DNA from: Ulota crispa
Taxonomy: Eukaryota; Streptophyta; Bryopsida; Orthotrichales; Orthotrichaceae
Length of the DNA: 64,000 nt
Assembly (NCBI GenBank): GCA_963920765.1
Contig: OY987243.1
Span: 10,540,001-10,604,000, forward strand
Reading direction: 5' to 3'
Shown here in pieces: positions 13,501 to 23,284 of the stretch. A model generated the notes under the pieces. The model saw only the letters and a program-made list of their open reading frames with translations, had not been told where the DNA came from and searched no databases. The position numbers were made by a program, and so were the translations under genes. Position 1 is the first letter of the stretch, and each line of letters begins with the position of its first letter.

Positions 13501-15542
13501 GTACATTTAAACAATGTACACGTTATGTACATTTGAGGAGGTGCTCCATTTTAGAGCCCTATGGTTTTTTCAACTTCAAAATTTTATAACTAATTCCATA
13601 AAACTCCAAAAACCATGACACAACTTGGGTCAGATGCCAATTCTTCTTGTCTTTCAAGGAAAATTCACGTTTCACCTCCCAAAATTCAGTTTCAGCCCTT
13701 AGATGATCCAGATGATCCATTCATGAGCCTCCTACCTTATGCCGTCACGAGTTGGTTCCCAAGAGGCAGCTGGGTCTGGTATAGAATGTCACGCAAGGCT
13801 TGAGACTTTCGAAACGTGCGCATCAGGAGGTAGAGAAGCACTAACAGGTTTGTGTGCAATCAATTCACAAGTCCAGTTTTTTCCATGATGCTTTGCAGGT
13901 GGCCATTGCGCAGCAGGCGGACACGCCGAGGTTCGAGCCGTACACACCGCCGGCGGGCATGAATGCGGCGGCATGGTTGGAAGCCAAGAGTTCGGGGCTT
14001 CTGAACAGAATCCTAGCGGACGGATTATTGAGGAAACGAGACCGGCACCGGAAGCCGGTGGCCATGGACGGCGGCCATCCGCTGTTCCCCACGTTCCGAA
14101 AGGGATACATGACGAGCAACATGGACGCGCTGACGAAGCCGTCGAACTCCAATTCCAAGTGCAGCACCAACAACAACAAGCTGGACATTAGCCTGGGTGG
14201 TGGCCTGGGCTCTAAGGACTACTGGAGCCGCAAAGTCGAGGAGGTGTCCATTCAGGAGCCCGTGTTCTTGCTGGACAAGCGAGAGCTCATGACCATCAAC
14301 TCTCGCCCTGCTTCGGTTGCCTCTCCCGGGCTCGTGCACGTCGCAAGGTGACAAACATAAATCAACTAACACGATATCTGTTAATTTGGGAAAAAAGTCT
14401 CTTCCAAAATGGATTCTTGGGATATTGGATTCTGCATTATATTTTGGTGATTTAAATTGAGATTTTTGATAATTCCTCCAAGAATTCCTCCAAGATGTTT
14501 CATCATTGATGTAAGGTCTTGAAGCAATCATCATAAAATTCACTCTAAATCATCAAAAACATCTAAAGAGTAGAAATTCACTCAAAATCACCAAAAACAT
14601 CTAAAGAGTAGAGGTAGTCACAGCACTTTCCTGGCCAGTTGCAGTGAATGAGAACGCAAATATGTTGCTTTGATGTTGGTTGCCGGAGCTTCCGTTTTGG
14701 TTAGCATGCAAAACTTCTCACTAGCCCATTCTCCACTGGAGGTGAAGAATGGGTGTTTTGCAAGAGAAGTTTCACCTCCCACAACCCACATTTCACCTTG
14801 TCGTGCTTGTTTTTATTGTCAATTGACTGCTCTTGTGAGTGGAGAGCGTGGTAAATACTGCATCTTTTGGAAAGCAGGTAATCATTCCCCATTCTCATTC
14901 TCCAAAACAAACAAACGGGATGTCACACCATCTTCATAAAGAATGAGCTCCTACTAGCTCCTCTTTTCTCTCCACAACTTCTGTATCTCCATTCTCTTTT
15001 CATTCTCCAAGAACCCGTGACTACCCCTAGTGAAAATTTCAGGAAGTCCCAAAATTAGTGTTTTTTCCCCAGATTAACAAATATTGCGCTAAACCGAGAA
15101 ATACGCAGTAGATTTATAGACTTGGTGATGTGAATCAATAAGGAATGTCAACAACGTTGAGGATGGAAAAACTAACACTTTCTGTGATGTTGTGGTGTCG
15201 GGGTTGCGAAGGTTATACGTGCGCGCGGACACGTCGTGCAGGGGCCAGAGCAGCGATGGCTCGCGAATGACGACGTCAGGCTCCTGGGGCGCCAAGGGCT
15301 TGAAGATGGGGCCTGGATTCCGGTGTACCTGCATGTGCCCCGGTCACCAACACAGCCGCGAGGTGCTGCCGCCACACCCTTTCTTCAAGAGCGACGCCTT
15401 CACCCGAACCTTAACCGTGGTGGAATCGTCTAAGCTCTCCACGTTGCTCAAGTCCCTCAAGTCGGCGTATGATTCCGGCAAGCTCTGGAGTTCCATCACG
15501 CAGTTCAAAATCACGAGGAAGATCTCCAAAGTCATCAGATGA
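4544..15542 (+). CDS. LINE-type endonuclease/exonuclease/phosphatase domain protein, intron-containing, no reverse transcriptase
   Basis: Six exons: 4544-4669, 4886-4948, 6483-6956, 12839-13366, 13899-14347, 15212-15542. All introns are GT-AG; the phases (0,0,0,0,2) agree and give 656 residues. The EEP domain (about residues 17-275) keeps every catalytic signature: YWNVRS (Asn21), LSETW (Glu50), VVGDFNSRIGD (Asp170, Asn172), SVIDYLLAP (Asp238) and KSDHNAMHF (Asp264, His265). These motif forms are typical of endonucleases in LINE retrotransposons, so a metal-dependent phosphodiesterase is expected. No reverse transcriptase follows. Instead there is a roughly 380-residue tail that starts Ala/Pro/Ser-rich and ends with a Cys/His cluster (RCTCMCPGHQH, about residues 585-594). 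GC-rich exons, spliced structure and intact motifs suggest a host gene derived from a LINE rather than a live element. The acceptor of exon 6 could instead be 30 bp later (15242), in the same phase. Substrate and location are unknown. Confidence 0.85.
5240..5735. mobile_element. AAATTGGGAAAAA-ended foldback element, interrupted copy (EEP intron 2)
   Basis: The left arm starts ATAAATTGGGAAAAAGGATAC and the right arm ends with the inverse GTATCCTTTTTCCCAATTTAT. The inner arms pair across an unrelated insertion at about 5400-5590. Same family as 10060-10210, 10831-11058, 12223-12467, 14366-15090 and 19788-20052. Confidence 0.6.
6091..6472. mobile_element. TTAGCAAA-ended family, copy next to EEP exon 3
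   Basis: It starts near ACTAATGAACCCTCAAGATG and ends CTCATTATTTTGCTAATGGG. The interior matches the copy at 7940-8369, for example GGTTTTAATTTGTAC, TTGGGTTCCAATGGAAA and ATACCATATTAAATCCA. Its right end lies only about ten bases before the exon 3 acceptor at 6482/6483, and the exon's open frame reads back into it. Confidence 0.65.
7163..7572. mobile_element. Long foldback element with GGGAATTGATA ends, copy 1 (EEP intron 3)
   Basis: The left arm begins GAATTGATACGCGTATCACACC and the right arm ends GGTGTGGTACGCATATCAATTCCC. The arms pair for about 190 bp, including CAATGAAAAAGCTT versus its inverse around a short loop near 7385. It belongs with 54172-54584 and more distantly with 44687-45100 and 49433-50183. 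Non-coding. Confidence 0.8.
7573..7763. mobile_element. Truncated TTAA-ended (piggyBac-like) element
   Basis: The right end reads CATTTAGGGGTTAA. The body matches the complete small element at 60672-60895, for example TTGGGATCTCAA-TAGCTCACTA, CATTCCAAATACAA and TATTGTACTG. The left end is missing where the foldback element at 7163-7572 abuts it. Confidence 0.65.
7940..8369. mobile_element. TTAGCAAA-ended family, copy in EEP intron 3
   Basis: The ends are TTAGCAGAATTATGAACCCT and its inverse AGGCTCATAATTTTGCTAA. The interior is homologous to 6091-6472. Non-coding. Confidence 0.7.
8370..10059. other. EEP intron 3, AT-rich filler
   Basis: Within the 5.9-kb third intron of the EEP gene. No exon-like GC-rich block, motif or strong repeat was seen. 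An open frame at 9493-9768 has no domain and AT-biased codon use unlike the flanking exons. Confidence 0.45.
10060..10210. mobile_element. Near-perfect short foldback element, AATTTGGGAAAAA ends
   Basis: Two arms of about 75 bp are almost perfect inverted copies: ACAATACTAAATAATTTGGG on the left and its inverse CCCAAATTACTTAGTATTGT on the right. The apex is at AGAGTATTCA/TGAATACTCT (about 10125-10144). The transcript of EEP intron 3 would fold into a long hairpin here. Confidence 0.85.
10831..11058. mobile_element. AATTTGGGAAAAA-ended foldback element, diverged copy
   Basis: It starts near CCATATTCATTTATTTGGAAAAA and ends TTTGCCCAAATTAACAAAT. Inner arms share ATTTTGGTGATTTAAAGTGAG and its inverse CTCTAAATCACCAAAG. 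Same family as 12223-12467. Sits in EEP intron 3. Confidence 0.6.
11059..12222. other. EEP intron 3, unassigned
   Basis: AT-rich, with no coding signature and no strong repeat. A small open frame at 11534-11728 on the - strand is basic and low-complexity, and I do not call it. Confidence 0.4.
12223..12467. mobile_element. Foldback element, intact copy of the AAATTGGGAAAAA family
   Basis: The first 20 bases CCATATTTGTTAAATTGGGA are exactly inverted at the right end, and the match continues through the arms with some mismatches (total 245 bp). It is the clearest full copy of the family and lies about 370 bp upstream of EEP exon 4. Confidence 0.8.
13402..13737. mobile_element. TA-flanked element with AGGTAG ends, copy 1 (EEP intron 4)
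   Basis: The left end is AGGTAGCAGGCTC and the right end its near inverse GAGCCTCCTACCT, with TA immediately outside each end, as expected of Tc1/mariner-type insertion. The interior is shared with the copies at 34703, 36015, 49446 and 51886: TTTCACCTCCC-AAAATTCAG and TTTCAGCCCTTAGATG. Non-coding. Confidence 0.75.
14366..15090. mobile_element. AATTTGGGAAAAA foldback element split by a second insertion (EEP intron 5)
   Basis: The left end is AACACGATATCTGTTAATTTGG and the right end CCAGATTAACAAATATTGCG. The arms are separated by an unrelated 14611-15028 segment whose own ends are GAGGTAGTCAC and GTGACTACCCC, so a second element probably jumped into the first. Confidence 0.6.
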
Positions 15543-15574
15543 CACACTTGGACGTGTGCTCTCTCCACCGCCCC

Positions 15575-15861
15575 GGGCATCTCCACCGGTCTGGGCTCTT
15601 TCAAAGTTTTCCATCTGTTTTCCATCTGTTTTTCATCTGTTTTGGCTAGCCTTCAAGCCCCACCCATGCTCTTCAAATAGGTGGCCTTGCACTTCAACAC
15701 GTCACATAAATAATTAGTTGATCACTTATCAAGGAAAATAGAGGATAAAATTCACTAAACTTAAGATCAATAGTGACTTGAAGGGCCCTTGGTAGTCACG
15801 GTAGGACTAAGTGTCTTGAGGTGAGAGGGGTGGCGTGTTGGAGTCACCGGTGGAGATGCCC
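15575..15861. mobile_element. GGGCATC-ended PIF/Harbinger-like element just after the EEP stop codon
   Basis: The ends are GGGCATCTCCACCGGT and its exact inverse ACCGGTGGAGATGCCC. It starts 33 bp after the stop codon at 15542, so the EEP transcript probably ends inside or beyond it. TTA flanks the right end only. Related copies: 21734-22047, 26391-26823 and, less closely, 31756-32078. Confidence 0.7.
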
Positions 15862-17398
15862 TTAGCAATCGAAGAGGCCGCTTGGTGCACGACGGAGATT
15901 GCATCTTCCAGAGAAATTGTAGAATCTACGACAGCAGCTGATATCAATAACGCCAGCGCGCGCCGAGTGAATCAAGAACAATGCAGGTGGCAGAATGAAT
16001 GCAATGGTCCTCCTCGTGTATCAATCCAGATAAAATGCATTCTTTTCTATCTTGATCTATGAAAAATTCTACCCGCACCGCGCACCTCGATTGGCTGAGA
16101 ATGTTGACACGGATTGTGCCTCCTTCACGGCCAATGCGGCTGCAATCTGCTAAAAACATGTATGATATCTCGGCACCTCTCAGCTTCAAGTAAAGATGTA
16201 CCAGTACCATATGGCCAGTTTATGGAGAATTTGATTCTAAGAACTCTAAACCGCTGGAGTTCGTTTGAATGAGCTTTTTACCTCCCAAGCAAATCTGGGA
16301 CTCATGTCGATTTTATTATCGGCCGACGGTTTTCCACCCACGCTAACCGAGTCTCGTTTTTTCTAAAAAGTGCCTTGGCACGCAACAAAGCTATCAATAA
16401 GTTTCGAAAACTCTGCAGAACTGAAGTTGCTATTTCGAGTTGCGCCTATGCTGAAGTTTTCCGACTTGTTTGAACGTGTTTTCGGTGCTAGTAAAGGAAG
16501 ACAGATTACTATGACGACTATGTGTTTATAAAAAATCTTCATGCTCGGACTTCGAAGATTCTCTTATAGCAACAAAGATTGAAGAAGCTGCACGATCTTG
16601 TTGAACCTCCGACTTATCAGTGTAAAGAGATAGGTTTGCTTGTGTACCTTAACAGTGACAATTCCTGATTCGTCCTCAGTACTGACATACTTGTCTATCG
16701 GTATGTGCCGGTTGAGTGTCTCTATAAATTTCCCAATTTTGTCTCCATTAGCTTATTGAGCTTTGCCCGCCACGTCTAGCTCGCTAAATTCATTGAAAGT
16801 ATTTCGCTGAGCTTCAATTCCAGCTACTGCAATGCCTCGAGAACACGATCGACGATCACAGCTACAGATCTACAAGCTTTCATGAGTAAAGTGATATCAA
16901 AGAGGCACGCTTGTCAACATTCAACCGAGCTCTGTAACCTCCAAAGAGAGGACAACCATAAGGTTTGGATCACCCTAAAAAGGTTTCCAAAAGCCAAAAG
17001 GTGGAGCAGTAACAATCCGTCCGCGTCCTCTGAATTTTCCTTGGCAGTTAGAACGGTTAGCACCCTGAAGCGACGCCACTGACTGAACCTTCAACAGGCT
17101 CCTCCTCCTCCGATGCTGCTGTCGTCCAAACAATCCGCACATGCGTGCATTGAATTATCACCTTCATTCAAGTTTTAGTTTCGGCTTAGAGTAACAGTAA
17201 GAGATCGTCTTTCTCCGAGACCAGGTGAAGCTAACTTGCATGTCGTTAGGGTTTGTGCAGTTGAGGTCTGACCACGACAATCTCTGTGTGTGATCATCGC
17301 AATTGTGGTGACAAAAATATTATGTATGTAACATTTGATGCGGTCTTTCTTTTCGGCTTCGCCCTGCTTTGCGTGATCGTGCTTCTTTAGTCCCGTCT
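15862..17398. other. Unresolved, moderately GC-balanced region
   Basis: Composition is less AT-rich than typical intergenic DNA here, so promoter or leader sequence, or missed small exons of the gene ending at 18926, may lie in it. I could not find a frame with a domain or a convincing exon chain. Confidence 0.3.
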
Positions 17399-17609
17399 CG
17401 AGTGGGCCTGTAGGTGCAACTCCCTTCTTCTCCGTTTCATTCCTTCGCATTCCTTTACATTCCTTTGCATTCTTTTGCATTCCTTTGCATTCCTTTACAT
17501 TCCTTTGCATTGAATTCTTTTGCAACTGTGACAAGAAATCCAGCCTTGTGTCTCGTGGACTCCTGTCTTTGTGCCTTGCTGTTGTTTTTCTGCCCTACAG
17601 GCCCACTCG
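17399..17609. repeat. 10-bp tandem array inside a 16-bp perfect inverted repeat
   Basis: CGAGTGGGCCTGTAGG at 17399-17414 is exactly inverted at 17594-17609. Between them, 17441-17510 holds seven in-register copies of a 10-mer of the type TCCTTTGCAT. It could be a small transposon with an expanded microsatellite. No duplicated target site was seen. Confidence 0.65.
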
Positions 17610-18380
17610 GAACAACCTACCTCGTTATTGCGTCTGCAACCTCAGCAAGCTTCGCCAGAATCCTGCGGTCCAAGCTTTGAGCGCTTTACCTCGGTAAACA
17701 CACACACACACACAAACACCTTCTCGTACTCAATCATCCTCTTGATATAAACATGAGTCCTTTGTAATCTGCACAAGTGAAGGTTCAAAACGGGAGAATT
17801 GTTAATAAAACTGGTGCAAAGCAGTACGAACCGCTTTTCAAACCAAAATCTCAATTACGCCTAAATAGCTTCAACGACAAAGAATATCTGCAGTGAATAG
17901 ACTAGGAGCATTACATTACATTACATTGCATTGCATCCCTAATTATATGACTGCTTTCACAATCCTCATTCTAATTCTGTATAAATAAACTGAATTGAGC
18001 ATAAAAAACAAACCCTAAAGAGCAAGAAGCCCAAGTTAACTTCATGCGTTTTTTATCACGTTTTAAGAGTGGCTCACATGAGACATTTCCTTTTATTAAA
18101 ATGCAAATTCGGGTTACATAAAATCCAGCTTCATCAGAATAACATTTTTCCACAACGTGTTGCTATCATTTTTCAAACCCCGATGAATCAAATTAGGGTT
18201 AGGTTTCGTAACATACAGAGCGTCCGATGTGTGCATTCGGTGCAGAATGGTTGGCAGCATTTGATTGTGGCAGATCCTTCTAGTGTGTGTGCGTGTAATG
18301 ACTAAATTTGCATTGAAGCAAAGATTAACATCTGCTTTCTAAACGGAACGAACGCTGTTTTAGGGTTTCACCGTGAACAG

Positions 18381-18926
18381 AGCGAAGACGAAACGGACAT
18401 CTCTGCGTGGGGGCGCAAGCTGCCTTCGACGCCGAATCGGAAGAAAGACAGGAACAAGAAGCCGCATAAGAAGCCGCCTCGGAAACATGAGAAGAAGCGG
18501 AGACTGCGCAGGCGGCGTTCCACGGGCGAAGGGGGGCGAGCCCTAAGAGAGTTTATTGAGAAAGTACAGCATCAGTATTACAGCGCTGAAGGAGACGACG
18601 AAGAAGAAGCAGCAGCAGAAGAAGAAGAAGAAGTCGGAGAAGCAGAATTAGACGAAGAAGAAGAGAGAAAAGAGGTCGACGGAGAAGAAACTAGCAGCAG
18701 CAGAAGCAGCAGCAGCAACATTATGGCGCAGAAAAAGGAGAAGAAACAGAATGGATTGTCGTCGTTCCAAGAGCAGCAGCATCTGGAGTCCAGCCATCAC
18801 AACAGCTTCAGGAATTCGGGGAAGAAACGAGAGCAATCGGAACCGCCTCCGCCATCGCCCGTGCCGAAGCAACAGAAGCCCAAAGGAGGCAGCGCCATGA
18901 TGCCGGAGCGCTCGCCATGGAAGTAA
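18381..18926 (+). CDS. 3' coding exon of an unrecognised charged, low-complexity protein (5' end unresolved)
   Basis: An open frame runs from just after a stop at 18303 to TAA at 18924-18926 without an ATG before 18723, so this is most likely a terminal exon reached by splicing. The best acceptor is GTGAACAG (exon from 18381, 181 residues); TTTTAG at 18363 is an alternative. The encoded segment starts SEDETDISAWGRKLP. It passes into a Lys/Arg block (about residues 15-50), then a Glu-rich block (about 70-105), a Ser run, and a Pro/Lys end. Codon use is GC-rich like the other exons. A candidate upstream exon at 17601-17693 (phase 0, ending FERFTS) would join in frame, but it overlaps an inverted repeat, so I do not include it. 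Such alternating charge is common in nuclear or nucleolar proteins; that is only a guess. No family recognised. Confidence 0.5.
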   Translation, partial: SEDETDISAWGRKLPSTPNRKKDRNKKPHKKPPRKHEKKRRLRRRRSTGEGGRALREFIEKVQHQYYSAEGDDEEEAAAEEEEEVGEAELDEEEERKEVDGEETSSSRSSSSNIMAQKKEKKQNGLSSFQEQQHLESSHHNSFRNSGKKREQSEPPPPSPVPKQQKPKGGSAMMPERSPWK

Positions 18927-18930
18927 AACT

Positions 18931-19616
18931 TAAGCTTTTAGGTCGGCTCTGCGACAAGACCTTCGACTCTTCAAAACAACCAAAAATGCTTAGAAAACAC
19001 ACACAAAGTAAAAAAGGGGGAGGGGGGTGTAGATAAGTTCACTCATGTCTTCCTCAAAATCAACTAAAAATCCCCAAAAAACTAAATATGTAATGACTAT
19101 GGAATTTCTTCACATCTTCTAACAAGTTTTTCTAAGAAGTTTTTGAGGTTAAGAAATAGAGTTTTTGGTGGAACTTCAAGCACTCATTAGCAAAGTTTTG
19201 AACCCTCCAAAAGGACCTTAAGTTGTGATGCTCTTAGCATTTATTGAGTTTAGGTCGGGTACATTTGAAGAATGAGTAAGCTTTTAGGTCGGCCGTGCAA
19301 CAAGACCTTTGACTTCAAAACAACCAAAAATGCTCAAAAAACACACAATAAAGTAAGGAGGAACGGGGGTGTAGATTCACTCACATCTTTCTCAAAAACA
19401 ATTAAAAATCTCCAAAAAATTTAAATATACAATGACTATGGAATTTCTTCACATCTTCTAACAAGTTTTTGAGGATTAGAAATAGAGGTTATGGTGGAAT
19501 TTCAAAAACTCAGTAGCAAATTTTGAACCCTCCAAAAGGCCCTTATGTTTTGACGCTCTTAGCATTTATTGAGCTTAGGTCAGGTACATTGGAAGCATGT
19601 GTGAAGTGTCTCTACT
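18931..19616. repeat. Two-unit tandem duplication, period 346 bp, starting right after a stop codon
   Basis: TAAGCTTTTAGGTCGG at 18931 recurs at 19277, followed by similar sequence throughout, including TGACTATGGAATTTCTTCAC and CTTCTAACAAGTTTTT. The first unit begins 5 bp after the TAA ending the coding exon at 18926, so the presumed 3' untranslated sequence has been duplicated without the coding part. Confidence 0.75.
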
Positions 19617-20280
19617 TCGTATGATTTTTTGATAGTACATCACAAAAAACATGTATATAAAATGGTAATCTAGTCCTTGTATGAAGGACCTTATCCATAT
19701 GCACAATCTAAAATTATACAAAAGGCATTGCAATCATGAAATATATAAATGTACTCACTACTCATTATCCAAGTTTTTCATTCAATAACACCATAATAGG
19801 TAAATTGGGAAAAAGAGTACATTCTAGGGCTTTCACTATTTCTATCATTATGTAAATTTAGCATATTACAAAAAAAAGCATACAATTTCTTGTACAATAG
19901 TGAAGCCTCAATGATTGCCTAAAAGAGTTTCAAATAATTTTCAATGTTGAGGTATAGCTGTGCCTACATTTATTATATGTAAGACGAGATGTAAGATTAA
20001 AGTGAAGTACAAAATGGTACCTCTATTTTTCCCAATTTACCTAATATGGTGTTTCATCTAATCAAACAGAGTAAAGTAGAATTTATGGTCTTATCATATG
20101 TACATTTATACCCATAATTTTTGTCCAATTGGAATAACATAATAATATAACTTTAATGATTGCATTAACCTCAAAAAGTGAACAAAAATAGGGGATTAGT
20201 GATTTGTTTGCTGCAATATGTACATACCTTGAGATCCTTTTTAGATTTGTTAAGGGCCTTTTGGAGGGTTAAAATTTTTG
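19505..20280. mobile_element. TTAGCAAA-ended family, copy carrying a nested foldback element
   Basis: The left end holds TAGCAAATTTTGAACCCTCC and the right end its inverse GGAGGGTTAAAATTTTTG. The interior matches 198-636 and 37661-38120, but is interrupted at 19788-20052 by a foldback element. Confidence 0.65.
19788..20052. mobile_element. Foldback element nested in the TTAGCAAA-family copy
   Basis: The ends are ACACCATAATAGGTAAATTG and its near inverse CAATTTACCTAATATGGTGT. TTTCAT occurs just outside both ends (near 19776 and 20052), possibly a 6-bp target duplication, but the exact element ends are uncertain. Confidence 0.7.
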
Positions 20281-21068
20281 ACATTGGCAATATCCCTTTT
20301 CTTTTTGTTTTTGGCTTTGTCAAATGCATTTTGTATTGGATTGCTTTTTGTTATGATGTGATCATTGGAAATTGAAAAATTGGCAAACTGTTTTTTTACA
20401 TATGTTATTTTTTTTACTTTTTTGAAATGCAATTTCCACCCATAAAAAGAAAATATCAAAATTGTTAGTCTTTTGGTCATTTCGATTACACTTAATAGGT
20501 TGGTCAATGCATAGTTACTTGCATAAGTGCTAAACTACTAAGTTTGAATGTGAACTAGTGATTGCTACAATAACAAGGTTGTAAATTTTGACATTTTTTT
20601 AACTAATTTTGAATTTTTTATGTTCTTGAACATGTATTTCACAATGTTTTACCTCGTGTTTTACATGTGTTTGTGTTTTGCAAACGAAGACAGTCACATT
20701 TAATTTTGTGTTGTTATGGATAGCAGTCCATAAGTAGTTAGATATGGCATAATTATAGTATAACAATGTTTAAATTTTTAAAATATTTTGGTGTTCTTTT
20801 GTGTTGTGCATAAGTGATTGCAAGGATGGTGGTATATTTTGTGCTGGCCACAAAACAATTGCATCATTATATTGTGGAATCCCGTGGGAGTATATATACA
20901 ATTTCAAAAATTACAAGGATATTTTTCAAAATATGGCAAAATATGAGATATTTTTCAAGTTTTCCCTAAATTCTTCAAGTAATGCATCCATTTTGGTTTA
21001 TTAAGTTCACGGCAGGGTGGGTAGAACCTTGCAAACCCAAACCATCATAAAATGTGATCATTTCCTAT
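20281..21068. other. AT-rich intergenic stretch
   Basis: No gene or clear repeat was found. Short open frames here are AT-rich and lack motifs. Confidence 0.45.
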
Positions 21069-21157
21069 TTAACCCTTAATTGTCACAAGTTTTTAACTAC
21101 TCTGAAAACCCCAACCTCTAGGCTAAGGGCTGGGTGTGATGTCCATTCAAGGGTTAA
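21069..21157. mobile_element. Small TTAA-ended (piggyBac-like) element, 89 bp
   Basis: Ends are TTAACCCTTAATTG and, inverted, TTAACCCTTGAATG. TTAA occurs at both boundaries followed by CCC inside. The short length makes this less certain than the larger copies. Confidence 0.45.
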
Positions 21158-21162
21158 AATAA

Positions 21163-21694
21163 GGGAAAATATCAAAAATGCCCCTCAGTTCTTTTTAATA
21201 TAAAATATACCTTTATGTTATTTGAAATATTAAAAATAAACATTTAGCTTTGTGTAAGAATATCAAATAGACTATATCCCTAATTATTTTTGAGAATATT
21301 ATAAATACTCATAGTTTTCTTATGTCTCTTTATTAAAAAAATTGTAAATATTGGAATGACATGAGAAATTACTATGTAGTCAATGCAATGGTTTTGGTCA
21401 CAACAAACTTACATGCAAAAATCCTATATAGAGATTGAAGAGGTTGCATCCAAGATTTGGCTTGCATTCAACTTGCATCTAGTTTTTGTAGTTTTAATTG
21501 TCATTCTAGTATCTACAAAAAAATGCAACAAGAGACACAAGAGAACTAGGGGTTTATATAATGTTCTCAAAGATGATTAGGGATATAGTCAATTTGATAT
21601 TCTTACACAGAACTAGAAGCATTTGGTATTTCAAATAACATAGGGGTATATTTGATATTTTGAAAGAATTGAGGGGCATTTTTAATATTTTCCC
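21163..21694. mobile_element. Foldback element with GGGAAAATAT ends
   Basis: The left arm starts GGGAAAATATCAAAAATGCC and the right arm ends with the inverse GGCATTTTTAATATTTTCCC. Pairing extends about 140 bp into each side, for example AGAATATCAAATAGACTATA and TATAGTCAATTTGATATTCT. Non-coding centre. Confidence 0.75.
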
Positions 21695-21733
21695 TTAAAA
21701 TAATCCTAACGTGGTGACTTGATATTTTGCCTT

Positions 21734-22047
21734 AGGGCATCTCCATAAGTGGCTTGGGTTTGCTCAAAGTGGATGAATAGTAGCCAAGCCCCTCTCAAAC
21801 CTTCTCAAACTCTCTTATTTGGCAAGTCTAGCAAGCCACTCGTGAAGCCACTATTCATGCACTATTCACCTTAAGTTTAGTGAGCTTTATTCTCTACTTC
21901 CCTAAATAAGTGGTCTATTGCTTATTTATGGGGTGTGTTGGAGTGTAAGGCCACCTTTTCAAAGAGCATGGGTGGAGATTGAGAGCCTTTAGGCCTCACC
22001 AAATTAGATGAAAAACTTTGAGCAAGTCTAGATTGGTGGAGATACCC
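21734..22047. mobile_element. GGGCATCTCCA-ended PIF/Harbinger-like element
   Basis: Ends are AGGGCATCTCCA and TGGAGATACCC. TTA lies immediately left and TAA immediately right, compatible with a 3-bp target site that has one change. About 315 bp, non-coding. Confidence 0.6.
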
Positions 22048-22279
22048 TAAACATAAATGTGGGCTCTAGATGGAAAAGCTCAAATGGCATTCAAAAATTT
22101 AATTTTAGAAATATATCATCAGTATGTTGAACTTGGAAAATTAGAATTCATTTTTGGATTCAAAAAACCTAATTTCAGTAAATTAATTCAAAAATAGGGG
22201 CAGATCTTTACAGTTTTTGACCCTCATTTTTCCCTGCAAGGGGCTTTTTCAAACTCTTTATAATTTGTTACAGAATGAC

Positions 22280-22359
22280 TTAACCCTTTAACAACCAAGC
22301 AACCAAAAAGTGATCAATTCTCAATGTATTTATCATGAATTTGGTAGTTAAAGGGTTAA
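22280..22359. mobile_element. Small TTAA-ended (piggyBac-like) element, 80 bp
   Basis: Starts TTAACCCTTTAACAACCAA and ends with the near inverse TTTGGTAGTTAAAGGGTTAA. The right-hand TTAA (22356-22359) is also the left TTAA of the next element. Related to the 408-bp element at 55643-56050. Confidence 0.7.
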
Positions 22360-23284
22360 CCCCTAAATGCCCAAGGGTGTTTTTCTCGTTTTCAGGAGGT
22401 AGTTTTGGAGTTTTTGAATTGTCTTTGTAAGATCATCATTAAACATCAAAACAAAATTGTAACCATTGAATCTTGAACTTCAAGGTTTCTAGATGGCACT
22501 ACCCAAAAAGAATCCCAAATGGCCCCTCAGATTTTAAAATATTTGTCATTGAATGATGATGAGTATGGAATTTTTTGCTTTTTTTTAGCTGCCCGAAATC
22601 CTAATGCAAATTGGCAACTATTAAATACAAAATTGGGAGACAACCACTTAGGATGCTTTAGTGTTTATTGTTGTTACTTCAAAACCAATTGCCCCTCTTC
22701 CAAATCCATGACCACAATTTCACAAATGAGCTTGCAATGCAACTGTCAAAATGCAACCGTCTAATACAAAGACATTTTCAACTTCAATTATTGACCAAAA
22801 ATCATTATGAATGAAAGAAAATTCAACGGTGAAAGAATCCTAATTTTTATAACAAAGACATTCCAAGTGAAACTAGTCCAAAAGCACTTTTAGATTTTGT
22901 TAGATGTCAAACTTTCAATAAAAAGGCCCTTGTTGCCCAAGGAAGTGCCCAAGGGAAATCTTCACCTTTTGCTCAACTTGATGCCTGTTTTTTCAATGTG
23001 GCAACTTCTCATAGGCTTTGTGACACTATTCACAACACTATTCATGACACTATTCACGACACTATTCACAATAGTAAATATGTGCTTGTAGTTAACCTTC
23101 CACCAATAACAAATGAAATAAGATATGGAGGAAGTTGAATTTGAACAATAAAATTAACTTCAATGCACAACTTTTCCACAAAAAAAACCTCAAATCAATA
23201 AAATTTGTAACTTCAACAGGGTTTCAAAGTTTCCTGAAATTTTTTGGACACTAGAATCTGGTGCCTTGAGCATTTAGGGGTTAA
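22356..23284. mobile_element. TTAA-ended (piggyBac-like) element, subfamily C, copy 1
   Basis: 929 bp. Ends are TTAACCCCTAAATGCCCAAGG and its near inverse CCTTGAGCATTTAGGGGTTAA. An almost identical copy lies inverted at 36609-37538; open frames inside both copies are identical over 64 codons. A short run of CACTATTCA repeats occurs at about 23025-23070. No transposase motif is visible, so it is non-autonomous. Confidence 0.85.
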
